Assembly: GCA_023375785.1 (NCBI GenBank)
Contig: SZWC01006863.1
Span: 53,981-117,980 of the forward strand
Length of the DNA stretch: 64,000 bases
Source: Penium margaritaceum
Taxonomy: Eukaryota; Streptophyta; Zygnematophyceae; Desmidiales; Peniaceae
Direction: 5' to 3'
Under the pieces are notes generated by a model that was not told the DNA's origin, did no database searches, and saw nothing but the letters and a program-made list of their open reading frames with translations. Position numbers and translations under genes: made by a program. This document shows positions 47,601 through 55,811 of this stretch, piece by piece (within the stretch, counting starts at the first letter, position 1; each line of letters starts with the position of its first letter).

Positions 47601-47618
47601 CACATCGTCCTGGTCCAC
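41469..47618 (+). CDS. PNUTS-like / plant C3H6-C3H30-type nuclear protein, six exons, 3' end lost in gap
   Basis: Proposed exons: 41,469-41,663; 43,526-43,813; 44,256-44,380; 45,019-45,188; 45,446-46,039; 46,557-47,618 (cut by the gap). All introns are GT-AG, and codon phases match at every junction (0, 0, 2, 1, 1). The product (about 811 codons seen) has a basic stretch and an RVxF-type PP1-docking motif, KRVSW, at about residue 50. Next come IRLFSSEDAP, then LPPGFG, a VVAGED block, YPRPSAIP, a Glu-rich LDEELVPVIPI block, a DEKLL block followed by Gln-rich sequence, and a Gly/Pro/His-rich tail with RGG. These blocks in this order match plant CCCH proteins of the C3H6/C3H30 type. The architecture parallels animal PNUTS (PPP1R10), a nuclear PP1-targeting subunit with a C-terminal CCCH finger. 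The finger itself is not visible; it should lie in or beyond the gap. Function is inferred from architecture only. Confidence 0.82.
43526..43813 (+). CDS. Exon 2: IRLFSSED block to LPPGF block
   Basis: Acceptor CCGCAG|ATC, donor AAG|GTGTGT, phase 0 at both ends. Joining exons 1 and 2 gives LQQ-IRLFSSEDAP, which matches the V/I-R-L-F-x-S-E-D continuation that follows the RVSW motif in plant homologues. The exon ends with a Gln-rich stretch and SWHTPGK. The LPPGFG motif lies about two-thirds in, as in the homologues. Confidence 0.82.
44256..44380 (+). CDS. Exon 3: VVAGED...YPRPSAIP block
   Basis: Acceptor TGTGCAG|GCA, donor GACTC|GTAAGC, phase 2 out. It encodes SQWGVVAGEDS, a Gln/Glu helical stretch, and FEAFYPRPSAIP. 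This is the most conserved block of the plant family and the strongest single piece of evidence for the gene. Confidence 0.88.
45019..45188 (+). CDS. Exon 4: acidic linker
   Basis: Acceptor CTGTTAG|T, donor CCTG|GTGGGT, phase 1 out. It encodes PVEPLEPQETLDEELVPVIP and then an Ala/Glu-rich tract. The L-x-P-I-P motif follows YPRPSAIP directly, as in homologues, supporting the junction. Confidence 0.82.
45284..45313. repeat. Poly-G run in intron 4
   Basis: About 28 consecutive G lie between exons 4 and 5. Similar G/C runs occur at 14,585, 32,266, 47,689 and 49,094. Confidence 0.9.
45446..46039 (+). CDS. Exon 5: Ala/Gly-rich region, DEKLL block, Gln-rich tract
   Basis: Acceptor TTGGCAG|AA, donor GCAG|GTAGCA, phase 1 out. 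Composition is Ala/Gly/Pro-rich, then an Ala run with GEVDEKLLAQTIAALTAKQQ and a Gln-rich tail. The D-x-x-LL-x-x-x-I block corresponds to the short helical repeat found before the Gly/Pro tail in plant C3H proteins. An uninterrupted frame also runs from 45,202 through the preceding poly-G intron to 46,335. The splice sites and phases favour the exon given. Confidence 0.78.
46557..47618 (+). CDS. Exon 6 (partial): Gly/Pro/His-rich tail
   Basis: Acceptor CTGCAG|GA, phase matching exon 5. It encodes a long Pro/Gly-rich tail with an RGG-like GGGRGGRGSAPVYGGDGGRG segment, many P runs and HGGPP repeats just before the gap. It is interrupted at 47,619 by 70 N. The few bases after the gap (poly-G, then a TGA at 47,735) are not convincing as its continuation. 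The CCCH finger typical of the family was not found. Confidence 0.8.
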
Positions 47619-47688
47619 NNNNNNNNNNNNNNNNNNNNNNNNNNNNNNNNNNNNNNNNNNNNNNNNNNNNNNNNNNNNNNNNNNNNNN
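47619..47688. other. Assembly gap (70 N)
   Basis: The gap falls in the last visible exon of the PNUTS-like gene, directly followed by a run of about 17 G. The true gap length is unknown. Confidence 0.95.
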
Positions 47689-48649
47689 GGGGGGGGGGGG
47701 GGGGGTTGGAGATAGCTTCTGTTGTTTCAATGCATGACACTTGGGTAGGACTCAGAGTGAAGATTGCCAGGGCTGAGTATGTCATCATTTGCAGGCCACA
47801 AAGGAAACAGCTGTTTGTAGCGAACGTTTTTTGACTGAATTTTAGCACTTGACAACTCATTGTGGCAATGCCATCTTCCGTGACACTGAACATAATTTCC
47901 TTAGCCCAGCGACTTTTGCCAGCAGTGCAGGCGTGCAAGTAAAGCATGGACAGGACCACAGTTCCATGGATTAGAAGAGGGACATGTATGAGAAGTGCAA
48001 ACTAATGCCAAATCCATACTCTTCAGGCTTCTCAACTACAAGTGTGCAGCAACACTGATGTGATTGTCAAATGTAGTGTGACACCTCTCTTCATACCAAG
48101 ACAAAGCACATATCTAACGTGCCAATGCACCATGGTGTGCCTCTAATTGATGGAATGTGAATGACATCATTTATCGTGATGTCATGCAGCATTTGTGTAC
48201 GGCGCACACAAAATTTTCATGTGTGAAAGTTTACCTAAAGGCTTCCTAGTAATGCTCTTGTTGACTGGACAACATTGCTTGGTTAACACCTGGTGTCCGG
48301 TAGAGCCAAAAAAAGATGAGCAAAGGTCGGGCTAGGGCAACAGGCACACTTTTTGAAGTTGTTTTACCCTCATGCCGCCTAAACTTAGATGGGGCGAAAT
48401 AGCTTGGATACACAAAATAGAAAGGGCCAAATAGCTCGCGCACCCATAAAACGCAAGGACAGTGTTGTAATATACCCATCGTTTGGGTCGACAGATGAGC
48501 GATGTCGAGAGTCCAAAACGGAAAAACGGCGGAGTCCATCGTCGAAAACAACAAGCTAGCGATGTTAGTAGTCGAAAACGAAATGACAGCGGTGCCCATG
48601 TTTTTCATTGCGGTGAAAATGCCGATTCCCCCCTGTTTTGTCACCCATG

Positions 48650-48743
48650 ACCCTCATGCACCCCTCCGTCGGAACGATAAGCCTCATTCGCCCCTCCGCT
48701 CGAACAATAAGCCTCATATACCCCTCCGTCGGAATGACTAAGC
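48650..48743. repeat. 30-bp tandem repeat, three copies
   Basis: Each unit reads CTCATxCxCCCCTCCGxCGGAAxGATAAGC with few changes. The units are translated as PHAPLRRND-like repeats in one open frame. Its coding status is doubtful. Confidence 0.8.
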
Positions 48744-48831
48744 CCCTGTCCGCCCCCAATTTTCAACATGCTCAAACAGCGACGTATGTCGATGCTTAAG
48801 CATGGCGAAATCGGTCATGCCGTGCTAGAAT

Positions 48832-48868
48832 GCGGCCCTCCATCGTGGACGTCGCGATGGAGGGCCGC
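48832..48868. repeat. Perfect inverted repeat, 14-bp arms
   Basis: GCGGCCCTCCATCG is followed by a 9-nt loop (TGGACGTCG) and the exact reverse complement CGATGGAGGGCCGC. The stem is GC-rich with no mismatches. No T-run follows, and nothing suggests a terminator in this eukaryotic setting. Confidence 0.88.
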
Positions 48869-49092
48869 GATTGAGAAGATTCCAGGAAGCTTCCTAGCCG
48901 TTCTGCTTGCTAGCCTGACAGCACGGGTCTGGCTGGTTGACACACAGGTCATGCAAGGGACAGCAAGGGTAGGGAGAGACACGTGCACTTGTATCTCAAG
49001 CTTCAACTGAAGTAAATGCAGAGAGGAATAACAAATGATAGGTCCACAGCATAAATAGCCGCCGTGGCTCACGGCGGGTGGCGCACACGGCG

Positions 49093-49112
49093 NCCCCCCC
49101 CCCCCCCCCCCC
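49093..49112. other. Single-N join followed by poly-C
   Basis: One N at 49,093 precedes about 19 C. This is probably an unresolved homopolymer or contig join. Confidence 0.8.
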
Positions 49113-49805
49113 GCCTCTCCTAGCGTACCTGTCCACTCACTCGCCCATCGATCGAGGCCCTCGAGATTGAGGGCCGGGATGGAACTGGCGGCCGGTGGGC
49201 TGCCGAGAGGCGAGGGGGAGGAGGGGGGGGGGGGAGTTCGCCGGGGATTCCGACGGGCGTCCGCAGGAATCCCCGCTCCATCAGTGGGGAATCGAAAACG
49301 GCCTAATTCCGCGATACCCACTGTTTCAGCCACCGAATTTTGTCCGGGCCACTTCTCGCACATTAATCACACGCTACTCACTTTACAGAGAAGATGCGTG
49401 TGGTACCCACTGTTTTCGCACGTCCATGAAAACATGCATGCCGTACCCACTGTTGGAAAGAAATTCACGCTACATTGGTTTTGTCCTCCATACGATTTTT
49501 GGCACGGTGGACATCCGAAGTATTTGTTTTTAACAGTGGCTATCGGAAGTATTATGTGCATTTTGTGGACGTGATATGCATGTTTCTGCAAAAGTGGCCC
49601 TCCCATGCTTTATATGCGAAAAGTGGGTACGACGTTCTTTTGTTGCAAAGACAGTGGGTATGAGGCAAGTGAACCCAATCGAAAATCCCTTTTTGCTTTA
49701 TTTTACATTTTGTCCAACTTTATACCCTCATTTCATGTACAAACTAAAAACAAACCCACCCCCTAATTACACCCGGGGTTTTAGAGTTTCTTTTTGCGCG
49801 GACAC

Positions 49806-49810
49806 CTGCT
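49806..49810. repeat. Target-site duplication of element A, left copy
   Basis: CTGCT lies directly before the 5' LTR and is matched by CTGCT at 59,227-59,231 directly after the 3' LTR. Confidence 0.72.
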
Positions 49811-50638
49811 TGTTCGTTTTTGCGCTCATTGTGCTCTGTTGTGTCCTCCCGGCTTGTGTACATCGGCGTGCAGATGACTGACGACGAGACTCGACGCTGA
49901 TGGAGTGTCGTCCGGTGGAGCCGACACACGCTGAGGTCGTCTTGCAGTTCGCTGGAGCCCCCTCTCTTCGGCGACGTGTTCAGCTCCATCGGCAGGCCTC
50001 CTCGGCGGTCGCGCTGCCGGCAGTCACTGCCACCGCAGTCGCTTTCTGCATGCGTCCAGCGCGTACTGTCGTGCCTGCGTCGTCATACGCTGCCTAGGGT
50101 CCCAGTTGCATGTTGCTTGGCCCTGTTTGGCAGCATAAACCGTCGTGGGCACTGCCTGGATTCAGACTGCCATAACTCCTTGCTACTATTTTTCTAGCAA
50201 ATTCTGACCACACGGCTGCGTTTGCAACGTCGGTATTATGGTATGGTCCAATTTTCAGGCAAAATGGACGACGCCCGGGTTTTGGGCTGTCGGCCGTCTG
50301 GCAGGCCTCACCGAGAAAACCTGCCAGCCTGAAATTAGCTATTTTCTGATTGGCTGATGAACTGAGTAACAAGCTCTACAGAGTTGGGGGGGGGGCTAGA
50401 ACTTGGAGGGGTCCCCCATTGCTGTTCATTCTTGTTTCCTAATCAGTTACTATCAGTTTGCAGCTGCTTTCTGGCGCTAACTCTGGCGCGCGCGTTTCTG
50501 AGTAACAAACCCAGAGCTTCCAGACTTAGACTGTAGAGTAGCAGACTGAGGGGGCAGCTGACTTAAGCAACTAGCGTGGAAGCCCGCACGCTGTATCAAC
50601 AACGTTGCTGCCCCAACCTGCTGCATTGTTTTCCTTTT
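49811..50638 (+). repeat. 5' LTR of element A
   Basis: It runs from TGTTCGTTTTTGCGCTCATT to CCTTTT. Its limits are set by comparison with the 3' LTR. It starts TG but ends in TTTT, not the canonical CA. It contains a G run near 50,385 and would supply the promoter and polyadenylation signals. Confidence 0.9.
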
Positions 50639-50653
50639 TGGTATGAGAGCCAG
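50639..50653 (+). promoter_or_regulatory. Primer-binding site of element A
   Basis: TGGTATGAGAGCCAG abuts the LTR end. The plant copia consensus is TGGTATCAGAGCC, so one C is replaced by G. Confidence 0.88.
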
Positions 50654-50939
50654 AGCGTTCGCAACAGCAGCAGAAGACTGGCGAACAGGTGCCAGACAAC
50701 AGCGGCGGACCTCCATACGTGCCAGTGCAGGGGAAATGCTGCCGGATTTTTTCCGACAGCATTGACCCTCCTGGTGGCGGCGTCAGATTTTTTCCCACGG
50801 CCACTTGGCCAGGGGAAATGCTGTCGATTTTTTTTCGGCAGCACTGACCCCCACGCGTGACGCGAGGAGGTGAGCGGCGGGCGGCGTCTGACGTCTGTGG
50901 GCGACAACGCACACGGCAACGTCACCCAGGTGCAGTGAC

Positions 50940-51648
50940 TGGCACCACCAGCAGCAGCAGGCAGAAGCAGCAGCTCGCAGCAGCCCGCAACAGCAGCAGC
51001 AGCAGTCCGTAGCAGCAGCAACTCTTAGCAGTAGTAGCAGCAGCGTGCAGCAGCAGCAGCAGCGTGTAGCAGCAGCAGCAGCCCGCAGAAGCAGCCCGCT
51101 ACAGTAGCTCACAGCAGCAGCAGGCAGCAGCCGCAACACGCAGTAGTTGCAATAGCGTGCAGCAGCAGCAGCGGGCTGCAGCAGCTGCTGCAGCGAGCTG
51201 CAACAGCCGCCAGCTGCTACAGCAACAGCAGCGAGCAGCAGATGGCAGCTGCCAGCCGCGGTTGCTGCTGCCCGTTGCTCGCAGTGATCGAGCAGCGAGC
51301 AGTAGCCCGCTGCTGCCAGTGAGCAGCAGCTCGTTGCTACTCGACGAGCAGCAGCCCGCTACTCGCAACAGACAGCGAGCTGCTGCCCGCTGTGACAAGG
51401 GAAAAAAAAAGGCAACAAGAAATCCCCCACCCCCGCAGCTTGCTGCAGCAGCTTGGAGCTGCAGCGAGCAGCTGCTGCAGCACGCAGCAGTTGCAACAGC
51501 GCTCGGCAGCAGCAGCGAGCTGTAGTAGCTCGTTGTTGCAGCAGCAGCAGCCACAGCAGCTGCTGTAGCTCGTAGCACCAGCACCTACAGCTGCTACTGC
51601 AGCAGCATCAGCAACAGCAGCAGCAGCTGTAGCAACCGCAGCAGCAGT

Positions 51649-51679
<31 letters not shown>

Positions 51680-51697
51680 GCAAACAGCTGCAGCAGT

Positions 51698-51728
<31 letters not shown>

Positions 51729-51840
51729 GTAGCAGCAGCAACAGCAGCAGCAGTAGTAGCAGTAGCAGCAGCAGCAGTAGTAGCAGCAGCAGCAGTAGCA
51801 ACAGCTGCAGCAGCATCAGCACCAACAGCAGTAGCGGCGG
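50940..51840 (+). repeat. CAG-rich leader of element A
   Basis: About 900 bp are dominated by CAG/GCAGCA units, interspersed with CGAG, CTGCAG and GCTACAG blocks. The CAG units are interrupted mainly by TAG and CAA. Both changes are what C-to-T on either strand of a CAG/CTG (CHG) site would give. It lies between the PBS and the gag ATG, where the packaging and leader region belongs. Reverse-strand open frames of poly-Leu/Ala/Cys are artefacts of the repeat. Confidence 0.88.
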
Positions 51841-51859
51841 CCCCAACATTCGCCGCTGC

Positions 51860-51911
51860 TGACGTCAACACCCTTCTACTGACGTCACCGCTGACATCAC
51901 TGCTGATGTCA
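51860..51911. promoter_or_regulatory. Cluster of TGACGTCA-type motifs
   Basis: TGACGTCA (51,860), TGACGTCA (51,880), TGACATCA (51,892) and TGATGTCA (51,904) lie within 52 bp, with another CTGACATCAG near 52,015. TGACGTCA is the palindromic core bound by bZIP factors. Whether it acts here is unknown. The cluster could also be a degenerate tandem repeat. Confidence 0.45.
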
Positions 51912-52061
51912 TCAACAAAAAAAACATAAAAAAAAGGAATGAAAAACGGGGGGAGAAAGGAAAGAGGGAAGGCAACCCAAGGGGTTGATAGAAATCCCAC
52001 CACCCCTTTTTTGCTGACATCAGCCAAAGCAACAAAAAAAAAAAACAAGGTGCACCACACC

Positions 52062-53759
52062 ATGGCCGGTACCCCTAGTGAGGAGGGGTCCTCCTCTATT
52101 GGGGGGACCCCTACCCCTCCTTCCTTGTAGCGCCTGCAGCAGTAGCAGCAGCAGCAGCAGCCGCCGCCGCAGCAGCAGCAGCAGCAGCAACAGCAGCTGC
52201 AGCAGCTGTAGCAGCTGTAGCAGCTGCAGCAGCTGCAGCCCAATGGTGTCATCGGCGGCAATCCTGACCCCCTCGCTGCTCTTCAGCAACAGCTCGCCGC
52301 CTTGACGCAGCAGCTTGGAGCGCTACAGCCGGTAGCCACCCAGACTGCCACCAGTGTGCCACCGTCATTCTTCCCTCCAGGGCATGCCAGCCCAGCGGTG
52401 TCTGCTGCCACGTACTATCTGGCACAGCAGCAGACTCAGCGCAAGCGGCAGACAGTCACTTCCGTCCTTGGCCCCACTCTGGGTGCCGACCGCAAGCAGG
52501 ACTTTGAGACGCCGCCGCCGCCGCTTGAGGCCAGCGAGCAGTTTTGAAGCTGGGAGCTTAGCTTCCGGATCTGGGCGCAGGGTGAAGGCCTGTGTGCATG
52601 CTATACCCTCCCTTACGACTCCACCCAGGTCGACCAGTTGTATGACGCTGGTCGCACCGTTCGTGCCCTTGTCCCAGTCGCCCCTCGTGCTTCCCGCCTG
52701 GCCCTAGAGCCTTTCCTCGGCGATTTTACCGCCGGCGCCATACCAGACCCTATAGCCGCATGGCACGTCCTCACCAGACCCCATTGTCTGTCCAGCGACG
52801 CTGAGATCAGTCGTCTGCTCCGGGAGTTCAACTCCCTACACATGGGGGAGACCGAGACTGTCACTACCTACTGGCAGCGGGCGGAGGACATCCTACGTCG
52901 TCTCGGCACATCTGCTCCACCCCCTCTGTCCGCGCTCCTCACCATCCAGCGCGGCGCCACTAGCGCGTACGCGGACGTCTTTGTGCACTACCCCCAGGAC
53001 GTCCTATTCACCATGGCAGCCCAGGGCACCCTCATGCCCTGGGCATACGAGCTCTTCCTCCGCATTGAGGAAGCTCGCCAGGAGTCCCAGCTCCATCGCA
53101 CGGAGGCCCTCGCCTCCGTGGCCATCGCCTCTCCCGCCGCGGCCACCTTCGCCAGATCCTCCGCCAGCTCCTCCGCCAGCTCCTCCGCCAGCTCCTCCGC
53201 CAGCTCCTCCGCCAGCTCCTCCGCCAGCTCTTCGTCGACGGTGAAGAAGAAGCGTCGGAGCAAGAAGGGCAAGGGTCAGCAGTAGCAGCAGCCGCAGCCG
53301 TCGACCGGGTCCGGCAGTGGTGGCTCGGTCTGCCACAACTGTGGCCAGCCTGGGCACGGGTGGTACACGTGCCCTCTACCGACCGACGAGGCGCGCGTCA
53401 TCGCCACCATGCGTCGCCAGCGGGAGCGCCGTCTCGCCTCCGCCGCCGTCGCTGTCGCCGGCTCCGACGCCTGGGCCTCGTCCAGCAGCTCCACCACTCC
53501 GGTCGCCTCACCAGTCCCGCAGACACAGGCGCCGCCGCCGTACCATCCGTAGCCGTCGGCGCCTCCGCTCCCTACGCCGGCTCAGTTCCCCTACTACCCG
53601 GGCTCCGGCGCCCTCACTCTGCACTCCGTCTACACTCCCGGGCCCACCTCCCGTGAGCGTCAGCTGGAGCAGTTCATCGCGCTCCAGCTCGGCCTGCCTC
53701 ACCCTCCTCCCCAGGGAAGTGCGAGTTGCGTCACTTCCTGCCCTCCTGCCGAGCCCTGC
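52062..53759 (+). pseudogene. gag: Element A gag with Gln-rich N-terminus and CCHC knuckle
   Basis: The ATG at 52,062 (context CACCATGG) opens frame 3. A Gln/Pro repeat follows, then a helical Gag core (VDQLYDAGRTVRALVPVAPR; ETETVTTYWQRAEDILRRLG), and Ser/Ala repeats from a 12-bp unit (53,163-53,232). Next is a Lys/Arg-rich stretch and an intact zinc knuckle, VCHNCGQPGHGWYTCP (about 53,328-53,375), in the form C-x2-C-x4-H-x4-C. In-frame stops: TAG at 52,128, 52,143, 52,209, 52,218, 53,283 and 53,550, and TGA at 52,545. Reading continues in the same frame after each, so these are point mutations, not frameshifts. Gag would assemble the particle and bind element RNA. Confidence 0.88.
53163..53232 (+). 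repeat. 12-bp tandem repeat in gag
   Basis: GCCAGCTCCTCC is repeated about six times and encodes ASSS units just before the basic stretch and zinc knuckle. Confidence 0.9.
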
Positions 53760-54340
53760 ATGACTGAGACTGAGTTGCGGTCGTGTCCCGTTTCCTCTCC
53801 TGCCTGGTCGTCGCCAGTGGCCTCCTCCACCCTTCTCCTTGACGACATTGCTTGGCTTGACGATTGGCAGTCCCGTTTCGCGCCTCCGTCCACTGCGTCC
53901 GCATCCCTCGCCTGCTGCCATGTTACCGTTAGCGATTTGGCGACCCCGGTCCAGGACCCTGCTGAGACCTGGATCATCGACTTCGGGGCCACGCATCACA
54001 TGACGGCCTCTCGTGAGGCCTTCAGTATGCTCGGTCCTGTAGGCGATGTCTCCGGTGTCCGAACGGGCTCCAGACAGGTGTTGCCTGTCCGTGGTGTTGG
54101 CGTCGTTCGTTTCCGTGGTCCTGCCGGTGATGTCTTTCTGACCGATGTCCTCTTCGTCCCTGGTCTCGAGCTCAGCCTCCTATGCGTGACTGCCCTTGAC
54201 CACATGAGCATGGATGTTGTGCACTCGCGTGGTGTTGGCACTGTGTCGTTGCGTCCGTGTCGTCTTGTAGTCCTGCATGCCACCGCCCGTGGCATCCTGT
54301 GGCATGTTCCTCGCCTCTCCTCCTCTCCTCTCGTCTCCTC
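53760..54340 (+). pseudogene. Element A protease region
   Basis: ETWIIDFGATHHMTASREAF lies at about 53,970. The retropepsin triad D-S/T-G reads D-F-G, so the second residue is changed (TTC for TCC would be one C-to-T). Downstream LPVRGVGVVRFRG, LFVPGLELSLLC and the rest of the fold are typical of copia. The protease would cleave Gag-Pol. With Phe in the triad it is unlikely to work. Confidence 0.85.
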
Positions 54341-55320
54341 CCCGTCGGCCGCCACAGGCCATGTGTTTGTCACCAGTACACTTTCTCCTCAGCACACCCG
54401 CCTCTTGCACCGCCGCCTTTGCCACGTCCACTCTGCCGCCGTAGAGAGCATGCTTCGCACCCAGGCGGCCAAGGGCCTTGACCCGGAGACTTTCCCTCTC
54501 CCGTGTCCCACTGAGTGCATTGACTACGCTCAGGGGAAGATGCACCGGTCCACATACCCCTTGTCCTACTCCCGTGCATCCGCCCCCCTTGACCTTGTCC
54601 ACTCGGACGTCATGGGTCCTCTCCCCACCGAGTCCGTCGGAGAGCATGGCCGCTATGTCCTCACCCTTACGGATGACTATTCTCGCTACCGCTGGGTCTT
54701 CTGCCTCCGACAGAAGAGCGATGTCGCCCGAGCCATTCAGGACTGGCTCGTCCTCGCGGAACGCGAGTGTGGCCGCCCCCTCCGCCGCTTTCGCTCCGAT
54801 CGCGGCGGTGAGTACATGGGTGACACCACGACCTTTCTTGCCTCCCGTGGGATCCACCATGAGATGTCTGCGTCTTACACACCCGCCCAAAACGGCGTGT
54901 CCGAGCGGTGGAACCGCACCATGGCCGATGCCGTCCGCACCATGCGGGTCGAGTCAGGTCTCTCCGATGGCTTCTATTTTGAAGCCATGTCCTACATGAC
55001 CTGGGTTTGGAACCGGGTTCCCCACGGTCCCCTTCCCCACCAGTCCACACCATACCAGCACTGGTGCGGTCGACGCGCTGACCTCTGCCCGGCTCGCGTC
55101 TGGGGTTGCGTGGCCATTGTGTGGCTGCCCGCCCCACAGCAGGGCGGCAAGCTTACCCCCTGCGGACGCCCCTGCACCTTCCTCGGTGTGTCTCATCAGT
55201 CCAAGGCCTGGCGCTTCTGGGACCCATCTCGACACTGCATCGTCGAGTCCCGCGATGCCCTGTTCTTCGAGGATCTATTCCCCCGCGACCTCATAAGCTC
55301 CGGCTCGTCTGTGTCCCTCC
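54341..55320 (+). pseudogene. Element A integrase
   Basis: GAG-pre-integrase region with LLHRRLCHVHSA and ECIDYAQGKMHRS. The HHCC finger has Tyr where the last Cys is expected. The core is DLVHSDVMGPLP, LTDDYSRYRWVF, RFRSDRGGEYMG and NGVSERWNR. Catalytic D (codon 54,606), D (54,798) and E (54,903) are all present, with the last two 35 codons apart, as in DD35E. It ends with CIVESRDALFFEDLFP. The frame is open throughout this domain. Integrase would insert the cDNA into host DNA. Confidence 0.92.
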
Positions 55321-55389
55321 CGTCGCGTGGGAGAGTGGTGAGTCCGTCCTCCGTCCTGTCGCCTCCGGGTGACACATCACTCCGTCCCT

Positions 55390-55808
55390 CTGAGCCAGTA
55401 GCGCTTGTCGCGTCCTCTGGCCCTCCCGGGCCAACAGCCCCAGTGGCGTCCGCTGGCCCCTCCGGGCCAGCAGTCCCAGCCGCGACCGCTGGCCCCTCTG
55501 AGCCAGCAGCGCCTGTCGTGTCCGCTGGCCCCTCCAGGCCGGCAACCCCAGTCACGTCTGCTGGCCCCTCCGGGCCAGCAATCCCAGCTGCGTCCACTGG
55601 CCCCTCTGAGCCAGCTGCGCCTGTCGTGTCCGCTGACCCCTCCGGGCCAGCAGCCCCAGTCACGTCCGTTGGCCCCTCTGAGCCAGCAGCGCCTGTCGTG
55701 TCCGCTGGCTCCTCCGGGCCGACAGCCCCAGTCGCGTCCGCTGGCTCGTCCGAGCCAGTAGCCCCGTCCGCCTCTGTTGGCCAGTCGGACCCAGTACCAT
55801 CTTCTGCC
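55390..55808 (+). repeat. 36-bp tandem repeat, integrase-RT linker
   Basis: About eleven units encode 12-residue repeats of the type AGPSEPAAPVVS / AGPSGPAAPVTS. The repeat lies between the integrase C-terminus and RT, a region known to be variable in copia elements. Confidence 0.9.
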
Positions 55809-55811
55809 TGA

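Larger units (their letters stand above)
47706..49805. other. Non-coding region between gene and element A
   Basis: No gene recognised. A 30-bp tandem repeat, a perfect inverted repeat and a single-N/poly-C join are annotated separately. The motif TACCCACTGT recurs at about 49,315, 49,413 and 49,443, and inverted at about 49,620 and 49,651. 3' exons or the 3' UTR of the PNUTS-like gene may lie at its left edge but cannot be recognised. Confidence 0.4.

Noticed and set aside
51099-52289. Long minus-strand frames of poly-Leu, poly-Ala and poly-Cys
   Set aside because: They are the reverse strand of the CAG repeat, open in all frames because the repeat lacks stops on that strand.
53004-54890. 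Minus-strand frames opposite element A gag and pol (up to 236 codons)
   Set aside because: They are shadows of a GC-rich coding sequence on the plus strand, with no domains of their own.
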